A DNA stretch of 64,000 bases from Polynucleobacter yangtzensis (GCF_001595965.1 NZ_LOJI01000022.1:1-64000); one strand, 5' to 3'. Positions 1-7,168 are shown, counted from the stretch's first letter. Notes: generated by a model from the letters alone, not told the origin. A program made the numbers and translations.

Positions 1-108
1 GACTACGGTTATGTTCTTGAGAACGGTAAGATTGCTACTCATGGACCTGCTGCTAAGCTCAAGGATGATCCTGCTGTGAAAGCAGCTTACTTGGGTGGTG
101 GCCACTAA
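1..108 (+). CDS. livF: Branched-chain amino acid ABC transporter ATPase, C-terminal end (partial)
   Basis: The window opens inside a gene and only the last 35 codons are seen. They read DYGYVLENGKIATHGPAAKL and then a tail ending YLGGGH. The YVLENGKI stretch after the D-loop/H-loop region and the closing AYLGG are typical of LivF, the second ATPase of high-affinity branched-chain amino acid (or urea/amide) importers. The catalytic Walker motifs lie outside the window, so the substrate cannot be judged; LivG is the main alternative. A strong hairpin terminator follows, so this is probably the last gene of its operon. Confidence 0.75.
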   Translation, partial: DYGYVLENGKIATHGPAAKLKDDPAVKAAYLGGGH

Positions 109-133
109 GTAGTTATTCAAACTACCGGTAATA

Positions 134-162
134 AAAAAGCCCTTAGCAATAAGGGCTTTTTC
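134..162. terminator. Bidirectional intrinsic terminator
   Basis: An inverted repeat (AAAAGCCCTTA, loop GCAA, TAAGGGCTTTT) is flanked by A and T runs, so it can end the livF transcript on the plus strand and the leftward operon that stops at 166. Confidence 0.85.
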
Positions 163-165
163 TTT

Positions 166-729
166 TTAGCTAGCTAAGAGCTTTACCGCTTCTCGTATCA
201 GCAGGGCGCGATACCCCATGTAAATAGCTACTACAGTAAATCCAAACAAAAAGAGCTTGGGTATCAATGCGCCTTCAGCAACCAATTCGCTATTGAGTAA
301 GCCAATCGCTACGGCAAAAAAGAAGAGTGCCCCGAGTCCAAGGATGATCCAATTTTCATTACTACTGACTTGTTGGGTTTGGTTTTTATAGGCAAGAACC
401 TGAAGGGACTCGCCTTTTTGGTATCCGGCTACTGTAATTTGATCGCCATCAGTAATCTGCATCGGCGCTGAAAACGTAGCTTGGATGGCCTTATCGCCTA
501 AATTAAATTTAGAGATAAAAAAGCGCTTGTAGTAGACCGAGGAATGGTCGTGAGTGGGTTTTTCAGGGTTAACGTATTCGAGCAATTCATTATTGAGATT
601 ACTCACTGTGCCAGAAATCGAACTAATAGAGCTTGATAGCAAAGAGCTTGGTTTATTTATGGACATCAGCAGAACTCCCAAAAGACCGATTACTAGTATA
701 TATAGAAGGGATTGGAGGGGCTTTCTCAT
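166..729 (-). CDS. Membrane protein of unknown function coupled to TauE
   Basis: A 187-residue protein I do not recognise. It has an N-terminal membrane segment at about residues 8-24, a soluble stretch of about 100 residues that probably faces the periplasm, and two more membrane segments at about 126-145 and 157-180. No catalytic motif stands out. Its ATG overlaps the stop of the upstream TauE gene in ATGA (726-729), so translation is probably coupled and the two proteins may work together in the sulfur-stress locus. That link is inferred from position only. Confidence 0.7.
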   Translation of the reverse strand: MRKPLQSLLYILVIGLLGVLLMSINKPSSLLSSSISSISGTVSNLNNELLEYVNPEKPTHDHSSVYYKRFFISKFNLGDKAIQATFSAPMQITDGDQITVAGYQKGESLQVLAYKNQTQQVSSNENWIILGLGALFFFAVAIGLLNSELVAEGALIPKLFLFGFTVVAIYMGYRALLIREAVKLLAS

Positions 730-1544
730 AAGGCGTTAATACCCTTGATAGTAAGACTGACTGCAACGCCAAAGGTGAGTATGGCAAAGATTTGTTGCAG
801 CCTTGGCCCGCTTAATTTTTTACCTAGCGCTCTTCCAATCAGAAGGCCGCATAAAGCCCCTAAAGAAAAGGGCGCTGCAACTGATAGATCTAAATTACCT
901 GAGACAGCAGAAAAGACTACGCCACCGCCAGAGATGATGGCAAGGACACCTAGCGAGGTAGCAACAATCGATTGCACTGGTAGGTCTGTATAGCGCTTCA
1001 ACGCCGGGACAATGACAAAGCCACCACCAACACCCAATAGTCCCGATAAGAAGCCAGCCCAACCTCCGGCGAACATAAGAGATCTTGCGCAGGGAATATT
1101 CCAACTCAATTTACCGACTTCTGGATTCAGCAAGCATGGAGGTGGTTTGCTATTTTTCTTGGGGAGCTGAAGAATTTCTCTTCTGGCTTGAAGTAGTAAG
1201 CGGGTTGAGACTAAAAATAGCGTAGCACTAAAAAGAATTAGTAGCGGAGCGTTAGGAACTCTTTGCGCTAACCAAAGACCTAGTGGCGAGAGGAGAAGTC
1301 CAAATAACGCCATGAAGCCAGCTGCTTTATACCGCAAAATTTTATTTTTCAATCCTAGTAGTGCGCCCACACCTGCAGAGAGTGCAATGGCGGAAAGAGA
1401 AACTGGTGCCGCCTCGGCTACCGGAAGATGCAAGACAAAAACGAGTAAAGGCACAGACAGAATGCCGCCTCCTGCGCCAGTAAGGCCCATCAATAAACCT
1501 ACGATAAGGCCTAGGGCGGGGCTGATGAAAATTGAGTAGTCCAT
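726..1544 (-). CDS. TauE/SafE family sulfite or organosulfonate exporter-like permease
   Basis: A 272-residue polytopic inner-membrane protein of the TauE/SafE (DUF81) family. The N-terminus carries the glycine-rich GLLMGLTGAGGGILSVPLL motif and a second copy, LSGLLGVGGGFVIVPAL, occurs in the C-terminal half, the usual internal duplication. The frame is open further upstream, but that extension would run into the divergent gene at 1636, so I take the ATG at 1544, where the first hydrophobic helix begins. Family members export sulfite, sulfonates or related anions. Divergence from a persulfide dioxygenase-like gene suggests removal of sulfite or thiosulfate made from persulfide (inference). 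Confidence 0.85.
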   Translation of the reverse strand: MDYSIFISPALGLIVGLLMGLTGAGGGILSVPLLVFVLHLPVAEAAPVSLSAIALSAGVGALLGLKNKILRYKAAGFMALFGLLLSPLGLWLAQRVPNAPLLILFSATLFLVSTRLLLQARREILQLPKKNSKPPPCLLNPEVGKLSWNIPCARSLMFAGGWAGFLSGLLGVGGGFVIVPALKRYTDLPVQSIVATSLGVLAIISGGGVVFSAVSGNLDLSVAAPFSLGALCGLLIGRALGKKLSGPRLQQIFAILTFGVAVSLTIKGINAL

Positions 1545-1564
1545 TGCAATTAATTTTATATTAA

Positions 1565-1587
1565 GATAATATATAAATATATATATC
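1565..1587. promoter_or_regulatory. AT-rich imperfect palindrome, candidate BigR-type operator
   Basis: Between the divergent starts (1544 and 1636) lies an almost pure A/T imperfect palindrome beginning GATAATATATA and ending ATATATATATC. BigR-type repressors are known to bind AT-rich palindromes in the promoters of comparable operons. One operator here could control both directions. The assignment rests on position and composition. Confidence 0.5.
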
Positions 1588-1635
1588 AATTGTTCTTTTT
1601 GAGCGGTAATAACGATATCTTTAGGAAAGTGTGCC

Positions 1636-2508
1636 GTGAACCCAAAATCGAGTGCTGACGTTAAGGCGTTTTTTGATCCAGAAACCTGGACTTTTACGTA
1701 TGTGGTGTATGCGGGCAAGAAAAGCCCCTGCGTAGTCATAGACTCCGTATTGAACTTCGATCCGAAGTCAGGCAGAACATCTACTCAGTCTGCTGACGAA
1801 GTCATTAGCTTTATTCAAGGCGAACAATTGCAGTTAACTTGGATACTTGAAACCCATGCTCATGCTGATCACTTAACCGCAGCACCTTATATTCAGGATA
1901 AATTGGGCGGTAAGATTGCCATTGGCGACCATATTACTAATGTGCAAAACGTATTTAAAGGTGTCTTTAACCTAGGCGAGCAATTTGCTATTGATGGATC
2001 CCAGTTTGATTACTTGTTAAAAGATGGTGAGTCTTTGCAATTTGGCGCTCTCTCCTTAAAGGCTCTTTATGTGCCTGGCCATACACCTGCTTGCATGGCT
2101 TATGAAATTGGGGATGCGCTATTTGTTGGGGACACACTCTTCATGCCAGATGTTGGTACGGCGCGTTGCGACTTTCCGGGTGGTAGCGCTCAGACTTTAT
2201 ATCGGTCTATTCAGAAAGTATTGGCTTACCCCGATGAGACAAAGTTATATATGTGTCATGACTATCCACCTACAGATCGTCCTGAAGCCTATTGCACAAC
2301 GGTGGGTGAGGAGAAGAAATCCAACATCCACGTGCACGATGGAATAAGCGAGGCGGAATTTGTGCAAATGCGCAGTCAGCGCGATGCAACTCTAGATATG
2401 CCTACTCTGATATTGCCATCCATTCAGGTCAATATACGTGCAGGCCATTTTCCAGAGCCAGAATCTAATGGCAAATCCTATTTAAAAATTCCTTTAAACG
2501 CTCTTTAA
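1636..2508 (+). CDS. blh: Persulfide dioxygenase-like metallo-beta-lactamase fold protein (Blh type)
   Basis: A 290-residue cytoplasmic MBL-fold enzyme. The metal motif THAHADH has H74, H76, D78 and H79; H149 lies in VPGHT and D166 in VGDTLF. The DVGTARCDFPGG segment is characteristic of the ETHE1/Blh branch, whose members oxidise glutathione persulfide to sulfite with one mononuclear iron. The start is a GTG with AGGA 9 bases upstream. It is followed one base after its stop by the ArsR-type regulator and diverges from a TauE permease, the layout of bigR-blh sulfide-detoxification operons. The exact substrate is inferred from family and context. Confidence 0.85.
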   Translation: MNPKSSADVKAFFDPETWTFTYVVYAGKKSPCVVIDSVLNFDPKSGRTSTQSADEVISFIQGEQLQLTWILETHAHADHLTAAPYIQDKLGGKIAIGDHITNVQNVFKGVFNLGEQFAIDGSQFDYLLKDGESLQFGALSLKALYVPGHTPACMAYEIGDALFVGDTLFMPDVGTARCDFPGGSAQTLYRSIQKVLAYPDETKLYMCHDYPPTDRPEAYCTTVGEEKKSNIHVHDGISEAEFVQMRSQRDATLDMPTLILPSIQVNIRAGHFPEPESNGKSYLKIPLNAL

Positions 2509-2509
2509 T

Positions 2510-2821
2510 ATGACCATTACTAAATCCGAGCTTAAGAAAATGCAGGCATCAGCTGCTGACGCCTGTAAGCTAATGAAAGTCTTATCTAACAGCGACCGTA
2601 TGATGCTCTTATGTGAGATTGGCCAAGGCGAAAAGTGTGTCAGCGAGTTAGAGGCCGCTTTGGATCTACATCAGCCTACGCTATCACAGCAATTAACAGT
2701 CCTTCGCAAAGAAAAGTTAGTAAAGACGCGCAGAGAGGGTAAGCAAATTTACTATTCTCTAGCTAGTGAAGTAGCTGTAGCAGTCATGAGTCTGCTCTAT
2801 AAGCATTATTGCAAGAAGTAA
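2510..2821 (+). CDS. bigR: ArsR-family persulfide-responsive repressor (BigR/SqrR/YgaV type)
   Basis: A 103-residue winged-helix repressor. The recognition region contains QPTLSQQLTVLR, followed by the wing segment TRREGKQIYYSL, the pattern of the BigR/SqrR subgroup. Cys35 (RMMLLC) and Cys101 (HYC) are 66 residues apart, the same spacing as the sensing pair in BigR (C42/C108) and SqrR (C41/C107), which bridge on reaction with persulfides and release DNA. Cys19 and Cys43 are additional. It starts one base after the stop of the dioxygenase-like gene and so is probably co-transcribed and autoregulated. Confidence 0.85.
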   Translation: MTITKSELKKMQASAADACKLMKVLSNSDRMMLLCEIGQGEKCVSELEAALDLHQPTLSQQLTVLRKEKLVKTRREGKQIYYSLASEVAVAVMSLLYKHYCKK

Positions 2822-2826
2822 GTTCT

Positions 2827-3252
2827 TTAGCTGTGCGGGTTGGTGCTACGCAGTTTTTGAAATGCATGTAACAAAAAAATAACAAAGAAGAGTAAGCCGG
2901 TCATCCAGTGGGTATCGACAGTTACGTCACGAATCTCCTCGGGGCCGTAATACAAGAGCGCACTAGTAACGAGAAGTACTGCCATAAAGCTTAATTGGCT
3001 AAAGCCACTCCAGCGCTTCCTGTTGGACTTATAGCCCGCCTTGATATGAAATGGCAGTGCCGAGCCAAGGGCTAGGGTTGCCAGCATAGCCGCAATACCA
3101 TGGGCAGCCAGGATGCTGTGGGTGCCAAGAATGGTTCGTTGTATCTGAAATTGATGGCCGAGTAGATACATAAGGCCCGTGATGGAGCAAGCCATCATCC
3201 CAACAATCACAAACTTTCTTTGCCAGTTCGGCATTTTCCCAAGGCGGCTCAT
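2827..3252 (-). CDS. Four-helix membrane protein with paired histidines, possible b-type cytochrome
   Basis: A 141-residue integral membrane protein with four predicted helices (about 14-31, 48-68, 86-102, 116-131). H51 and H69 lie at opposite ends of helix 2, H115 and H129 at opposite ends of helix 4. Helices 2 and 4 run in parallel, so H51/H115 and H69/H129 could each hold one heme b, as in small ferric-reductase-like or b561-like proteins. It is the last gene of the Fur-controlled operon, overlaps apbE by 4 bases and could feed electrons from quinol or cytosol to the periplasmic flavoprotein. Heme binding is inferred. Confidence 0.6.
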   Translation of the reverse strand: MSRLGKMPNWQRKFVIVGMMACSITGLMYLLGHQFQIQRTILGTHSILAAHGIAAMLATLALGSALPFHIKAGYKSNRKRWSGFSQLSFMAVLLVTSALLYYGPEEIRDVTVDTHWMTGLLFFVIFLLHAFQKLRSTNPHS

Positions 3253-4073
3253 GCGGCAATTCTCAGGGCTTGCGCTGAAAAGCGCGTGAAACAGGGGTGA
3301 TACTCATTATTGGATAAGGCTAGAACTTTGGTGAGAGCGTCTGCATAGACACACTCTTTAGCAAGAACTGAGAATGAGCCCAAAACCTCAGCGTGTACTT
3401 CAGAAAGATGCTGGGCTAGGGGATTAATGATGTGGCTTAACTGTTGATCTCTTTTTGCAAAGTAAAGACTGCTTGTTGCAATGGCGCCATCTTTTAAGGA
3501 GCCAATCTCAATCAACTTTTCGGGAAGCTTTGGATCACGAATCTGAATAGGTAGGGCGGTTTTGCCAAATACCCGTAAGTCACCACCTGCATTGACGGAT
3601 CCCGATGTTATTCCCTCGGAGATTAAAACCCTTACTGCCATATCCACTGCAAACCCTTTGGCGATTCCACCAAGGTCTAGGCAGACTGGTCGATCTGATT
3701 TGATGAGATCAGGTGCCAAAAACTGAATATCTTCAATGCCGCCAAGCTCATGGTTTGTGAAGGTGATGTGTCGCGGCAATAAGCCTGCAGCAACGAGGCG
3801 ATGGCCAATGCCACAATTGAATAAGCCATCTGAAGCCAAATACACTTCTTTGGCAATCTTAATCACTCGGGCTGTCCACGGATGAACTTCAACAGCTTCC
3901 TTATGGGCAAGTTGATTGATTAGACTGAGTTCACTCTCAGGGTTATGAAACCCCATGAGGTCATGGACTTTCTGAATTGCATTGAAGGCGTTTTCAATCG
4001 CTTCCAATCCATCTTCATTCTCTCGAATGGAGATTTCTACAAAAGTGCCCAGTTGGGGTTTGCAACGAATCAT
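3249..4073 (-). CDS. apbE: FMN transferase ApbE (protein flavinylation)
   Basis: ApbE moves FMN from FAD to a Thr/Ser of target proteins with Mg2+. The 274-residue chain shows the family motifs: LGTFVEISI at the start, CLDLGGIAKGFAVD, NAGGDLRVFG, and YADALTKVLALS near the end. Typical ApbE proteins of about 330 residues have an export signal; this one starts directly at the first conserved strand and a TAA in frame 9 bases upstream of the ATG excludes a longer form, so it appears cytoplasmic. It overlaps the FMN-binding gene in ATGA and that protein is its obvious substrate. Confidence 0.9.
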   Translation of the reverse strand: MIRCKPQLGTFVEISIRENEDGLEAIENAFNAIQKVHDLMGFHNPESELSLINQLAHKEAVEVHPWTARVIKIAKEVYLASDGLFNCGIGHRLVAAGLLPRHITFTNHELGGIEDIQFLAPDLIKSDRPVCLDLGGIAKGFAVDMAVRVLISEGITSGSVNAGGDLRVFGKTALPIQIRDPKLPEKLIEIGSLKDGAIATSSLYFAKRDQQLSHIINPLAQHLSEVHAEVLGSFSVLAKECVYADALTKVLALSNNEYHPCFTRFSAQALRIAA

Positions 4074-4642
4074 TTTGCTTTAATAGTTTGGGTTTGGAGG
4101 CTTGGCGAAGAAGTGTTCTTTAGAGCTAACTCATATAAAACAGCTACTCGCTTCACACCATCAGTGAGGTGCTTGCAAGAGAGGGTGGCACCTCCAATAT
4201 TTTGAATGTCTTGATTGAGCTTAATAGGGTCATTCGCAGTCTTGCCAATAAATTGCTTACGCCATTGCGCCTCAGCCACTTCATAGCCATAAGACTCTAC
4301 ATACTCCAGTATTTCGATACCGGAGATGCTGCCATTAGGATTGATGGCAACTGCATAGGTAATCATCTCGTGCTTGCCAACCACTTCATCAATGACTAGC
4401 CAACTCCCGTCAGATGCTCTCCAGATGCGATCTCCTTGAAAAGGATGGCGAATGCTAGATGCCGCACGCATCTTGTCTTGCAGATCATCGGTAATGATGA
4501 TGGGTGTCTTTGAGAGCGCTTTATTGGGAAGGAGAATCTTCTGCGCCTGCTCTACAGAAACGTAAATTTTTGCATGCGCAATGATGGGTGCGCTCATCAT
4601 TGCCAGGCCAATAAGGGCCAATGGGTTCGGTTTCCAAATCAT
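4070..4642 (-). CDS. Exported FMN-binding domain protein, likely ApbE substrate
   Basis: A 190-residue protein with a signal peptide (hydrophobic residues 8-20, cleavage expected after AHA at 24) and one FMN-binding domain of the NqrC/RnfG type. The flavinylation site is GGATLS, with Thr153 in the place where NqrC-type SGAT motifs carry covalent FMN. It lies between a 59-residue gene and apbE, with tight spacing. The likely role is a periplasmic one-flavin electron carrier, for example reducing ferric complexes at low iron; this role is inferred from the Fur boxes and neighbours. Confidence 0.85.
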   Translation of the reverse strand: MIWKPNPLALIGLAMMSAPIIAHAKIYVSVEQAQKILLPNKALSKTPIIITDDLQDKMRAASSIRHPFQGDRIWRASDGSWLVIDEVVGKHEMITYAVAINPNGSISGIEILEYVESYGYEVAEAQWRKQFIGKTANDPIKLNQDIQNIGGATLSCKHLTDGVKRVAVLYELALKNTSSPSLQTQTIKAK

Positions 4643-4650
4643 GAGTTCGT

Positions 4651-4830
4651 TTATACGGTGAGTAATTCATTTGCATCATTGCAAAGCGCTTGGATTTCTG
4701 GGTTGACGCCTTGAAGAGTGGATAGCTTTTCAAACATCATCAGCGCTCGTTGCTTGGCAGTTTGGCATTGTGTCGCTTGAAACCTGACTAAGTGGGTGAG
4801 CGCTGCTACTAGTAGATTCTGAATTTCCAT
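4651..4830 (-). CDS. 59-residue protein in the Fur-controlled flavin operon
   Basis: A short gene fills the gap between the outer-membrane protein and the FMN-binding protein. ATG at 4830 is preceded by AAGAAAGAG as ribosome binding site; TAA at 4651-4653 lies 8 bases before the next ATG. The product starts MEIQNLLVAALTHLVRFQAT and ends with NELLTV; it is helical in character, has Cys22 and Cys50 and no signal peptide or membrane segment. I do not recognise the family. Fit between neighbours, a good ribosome binding site and an open frame support a real gene. Confidence 0.65.
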   Translation of the reverse strand: MEIQNLLVAALTHLVRFQATQCQTAKQRALMMFEKLSTLQGVNPEIQALCNDANELLTV

Positions 4831-4842
4831 AAACTCTTTCTT

Positions 4843-5757
4843 TTAATTGAGGGGGAAGCCAACTTTGACGATGAATTCATTTACTGAGTGGCTATCCCAA
4901 ACGCGTGCGTTTGAACATTCCGCTTCACCGCCACCCATACAAGTGCCGCCTGCAATTTGATAGCGCCATGCACCCGTTATCCACCAATCTTTTGCTGCAT
5001 AGTGCAGATTAGGGCCGACGAACGTTGCTCTTTGCACTTGATTGCGTAAATTCAACTCGGAATAGTCATTATGAAAACGTGCTTCTACTCCGGCGGACCA
5101 TTTTGGGGCGAAGCGATAGCTGGCACCAACTAAGAAGTCCAGCATCGATTCAGGAACATTACCGTTTTCAATAAACTTCAGACGTTCATTGGCGACCACG
5201 ACGTTGCCTGCCAAAATTAGGCGATCATCAATAAAATTTGATTGCAGTAAAAGTCTTGCTTCTAATTCGTCCTTATTTCTTCCCCAAGTAGGTTCAAGGT
5301 AGAGACCTACGCCGACAGGTGAAGTTACTGGATTGGTGATGCGATAGATTGCCTCAAGAGATCCACCCTCGATGCCACTTTTTTTATAGGCTGTAGCAGG
5401 GTCATGTGAAGAGGGTACGCCATAACCGCCAGTGCAGGTTGGGGAGTCGCCACAGGCCTCTGGATTGGTGTAATTTTGATTGGCGCTGGTGTAGTAAGAG
5501 TTGATATAGCCTGCTACTTGCAGATCATTAGTTAAGCCATACTCCAATTCTGTTCTTGCGGTCCATGCATCGTAGGTTCCCGATGCCTGTTGCTTATTCA
5601 GTTGCAGTCTCTGCTCAAACTCTAGCTTTCCTTTGGGCTGCAAATCTAAGGTGTAAATCCAGCCGAATGCGCCCTCACCAGCATGGGCAAAAGAAAAATG
5701 AAGAGTGGCAAGCAGAAAGATGCTGAAAGCGAGGAGTCTATTAATGGTCAATTTCAT
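4843..5757 (-). CDS. Outer-membrane beta-barrel-like protein, first gene of Fur-controlled operon (DUF6662-like)
   Basis: A 304-residue exported protein with a clear signal peptide ending in FAHA (residues 1-26). The mature part alternates polar and aromatic residues as in a beta barrel (FEQRLQLNKQQ, TELEYGLTNDLQVAGYINSYY) and ends in VGFPLN. It contains a few cysteine pairs (CGDSPTC, CMGGGEAEC) in predicted loops. It resembles DUF6662-type proteins; the function is unknown to me. It sits directly behind two Fur boxes, so it is probably made at low iron and may move iron complexes or anchor the redox chain encoded downstream. Confidence 0.75.
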   Translation of the reverse strand: MKLTINRLLAFSIFLLATLHFSFAHAGEGAFGWIYTLDLQPKGKLEFEQRLQLNKQQASGTYDAWTARTELEYGLTNDLQVAGYINSYYTSANQNYTNPEACGDSPTCTGGYGVPSSHDPATAYKKSGIEGGSLEAIYRITNPVTSPVGVGLYLEPTWGRNKDELEARLLLQSNFIDDRLILAGNVVVANERLKFIENGNVPESMLDFLVGASYRFAPKWSAGVEARFHNDYSELNLRNQVQRATFVGPNLHYAAKDWWITGAWRYQIAGGTCMGGGEAECSNARVWDSHSVNEFIVKVGFPLN

Positions 5758-5789
5758 GGTGATTTGAGGTTGATGGTTAAAATTCTAAA

Positions 5790-5804
5790 TGAGAATGGTT
5801 ATCA
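5790..5804 (-). promoter_or_regulatory. Fur box 1 (7-1-7 type)
   Basis: TGAGAATGGTTATCA matches the 7-1-7 Fur consensus TGATAATNATTATCA at 12 of the 14 defined positions. It lies 33 bases upstream of the outer-membrane protein start, where binding would block its promoter. Confidence 0.75.
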
Positions 5805-5817
5805 ATATAACACTAAA

Positions 5818-5832
5818 TGAGAATGATTCTCA
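5818..5832 (-). promoter_or_regulatory. Fur box 2 (perfect 7-1-7 palindrome)
   Basis: TGAGAATGATTCTCA is a perfect 7-1-7 inverted repeat and differs from the Fur consensus only in one symmetric pair. Its centre lies 28 bases from that of box 1. It also lies about 77 bases before the divergent gene at 5909, which could share the control. Confidence 0.8.
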
Positions 5833-5908
5833 ACTAAATAAATGACCATAGCCTCAAAAATGGTGGAATCTATAAGCTCATTCTTGTTTGCTTGTAAGAT
5901 TTCTCTAG

Positions 5909-6151
5909 ATGAACGCTGAGTCCCTAGAAAAACTGGTTTTGATGAAGATGCCTTTTGGTAGGTACGCAGGGCGTGCTTTGGCAGACTTGCCGGGGAATTA
6001 TTTGGCTTGGTTTGCGCGCGAAGGTTTCCCTAAGAGCGAGTTGGGTCAATTGCTAGAGTTGATGTACACCTTGGATCACAATGGTTTGCGAGGATTGTTG
6101 GCACCAATCCAACGGGCGCATGGCCTGACGGCTAAATCTAAATTACTTTGA
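5909..6151 (+). CDS. DUF3820 family protein
   Basis: An 80-residue protein of the DUF3820 family, recognised by LVLMKMPFGRYAGRALADLP and YLAWFAREGFP. Members are small cytoplasmic proteins of unsettled function; some were linked to exonuclease-like or quorum-sensing-regulated proteins. It starts with ATG at 5909, downstream of the divergent Fur boxes, and its last 9 bases overlap the end of the convergent nuclease gene. No cofactor motif is visible. Confidence 0.8.
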   Translation: MNAESLEKLVLMKMPFGRYAGRALADLPGNYLAWFAREGFPKSELGQLLELMYTLDHNGLRGLLAPIQRAHGLTAKSKLL

Positions 6152-7168
6152 GCGAATAATGAGGGTGACGCGATTGCGTTCGTAGGTCACTGTTGCAGAC
6201 TCTGGTGGACTGCTTTGCATCAAGGTTGCCTTGAGATGGGTTTGAGATTCAATTTGTAAGACGATCTGTTTCGCGAGACTCTCATTGCGATCGTATTGAA
6301 CTTGGATGCTCTCCACCTTGCCGGCCTTGATGCTGTCAATGACTCCATTGAGCTTGCTTGAGGAATATGCATCAAAAAATACTGGATACCAGCCACCTAT
6401 GAGTGGCCTCTGACCCTGTGTTTTCAATGGTTCTGACGTTATGGCATCTGGCTTAACAGTGTCATCAATTCCAGATAATTGAAAATCAATCCCCGTTTTT
6501 TGTACTAACTCTTTATAACTAATTGGGGGAGTCATATTGGCTTCGTTGGTATTTTCAATCCAATAAGCCCAAGCACTATTTTTGCTGGGGTCATAAACCA
6601 GTTTGAAGAGATGACTCGGAATTGTCACGCGACCCCTGCCAATGCTGCCGCTATTACCGGTGGAACCAGTAAATACATAAACATCACCGGTAGCTCTTTT
6701 AACGTAGGCTCGTGTAGGCTCTTCTACATTTTTTGCCCAGATGCCCTGATTGTTTTGTCTTGCCTGGGGCATCATGTTCGCCAGTGAGAATGATTGAGCC
6801 ATTGAGCGTTCGTTGCTCATATCACCGGCAGGTGCGTTGTGACCGCGGTCATAGCCGCTACCACGGTAATCTGAGAGTAAGGCTCGTTCAGAGAAGAGTA
6901 ATCTGGCCTCTTCGTAAAACTGATTACTTCTGCGCGGGTGCGGGGCAGAAAATTGTTCTTTGTTGAGTTTCTCAACCGTGTAGATAGGTTTCTTATCCTG
7001 CGGGGAGTAATAAATAGCAAAGCTGTCGAAGCAGAGGTCACGTCCAACTTGGGCGCTGACTGGTATTTGTTGGCGAGGAAATAGATCCTTGCAATCATCA
7101 AAGGCTGCAAAAGTATTTAGTGAGATAGAGAGAGCTGCAAGGGCTAGCAGGCTGCGCAGAAACTTCAT
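6143..7168 (-). CDS. Exported DNA/RNA non-specific endonuclease (NucA/EndoG type)
   Basis: A 341-residue protein with a signal peptide ending in TFAA. The core contains the betabetaalpha-metal motif YDRGHNAPAGDM with the catalytic DRGH histidine, followed by FSLANMMPQARQNNQGIW with the Mg-binding Asn, as in NucA, Serratia nuclease and EndoG. About 100 residues follow the nuclease domain and have no clear match. The ATG at 7168 is chosen because it starts the signal peptide; the frame stays open 13 codons further. A periplasmic or secreted nuclease could recover phosphate and nucleosides from environmental DNA (inference). Confidence 0.88.
   Translation of the reverse strand: MKFLRSLLALAALSISLNTFAAFDDCKDLFPRQQIPVSAQVGRDLCFDSFAIYYSPQDKKPIYTVEKLNKEQFSAPHPRRSNQFYEEARLLFSERALLSDYRGSGYDRGHNAPAGDMSNERSMAQSFSLANMMPQARQNNQGIWAKNVEEPTRAYVKRATGDVYVFTGSTGNSGSIGRGRVTIPSHLFKLVYDPSKNSAWAYWIENTNEANMTPPISYKELVQKTGIDFQLSGIDDTVKPDAITSEPLKTQGQRPLIGGWYPVFFDAYSSSKLNGVIDSIKAGKVESIQVQYDRNESLAKQIVLQIESQTHLKATLMQSSPPESATVTYERNRVTLIIRSK

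Noticed and set aside
1545..1739. N-terminal extension of the TauE gene by 65 codons
   Set aside because: It would overlap the divergent dioxygenase gene and its promoter; the extra residues have no TauE character and the family start fits the ATG at 1544.
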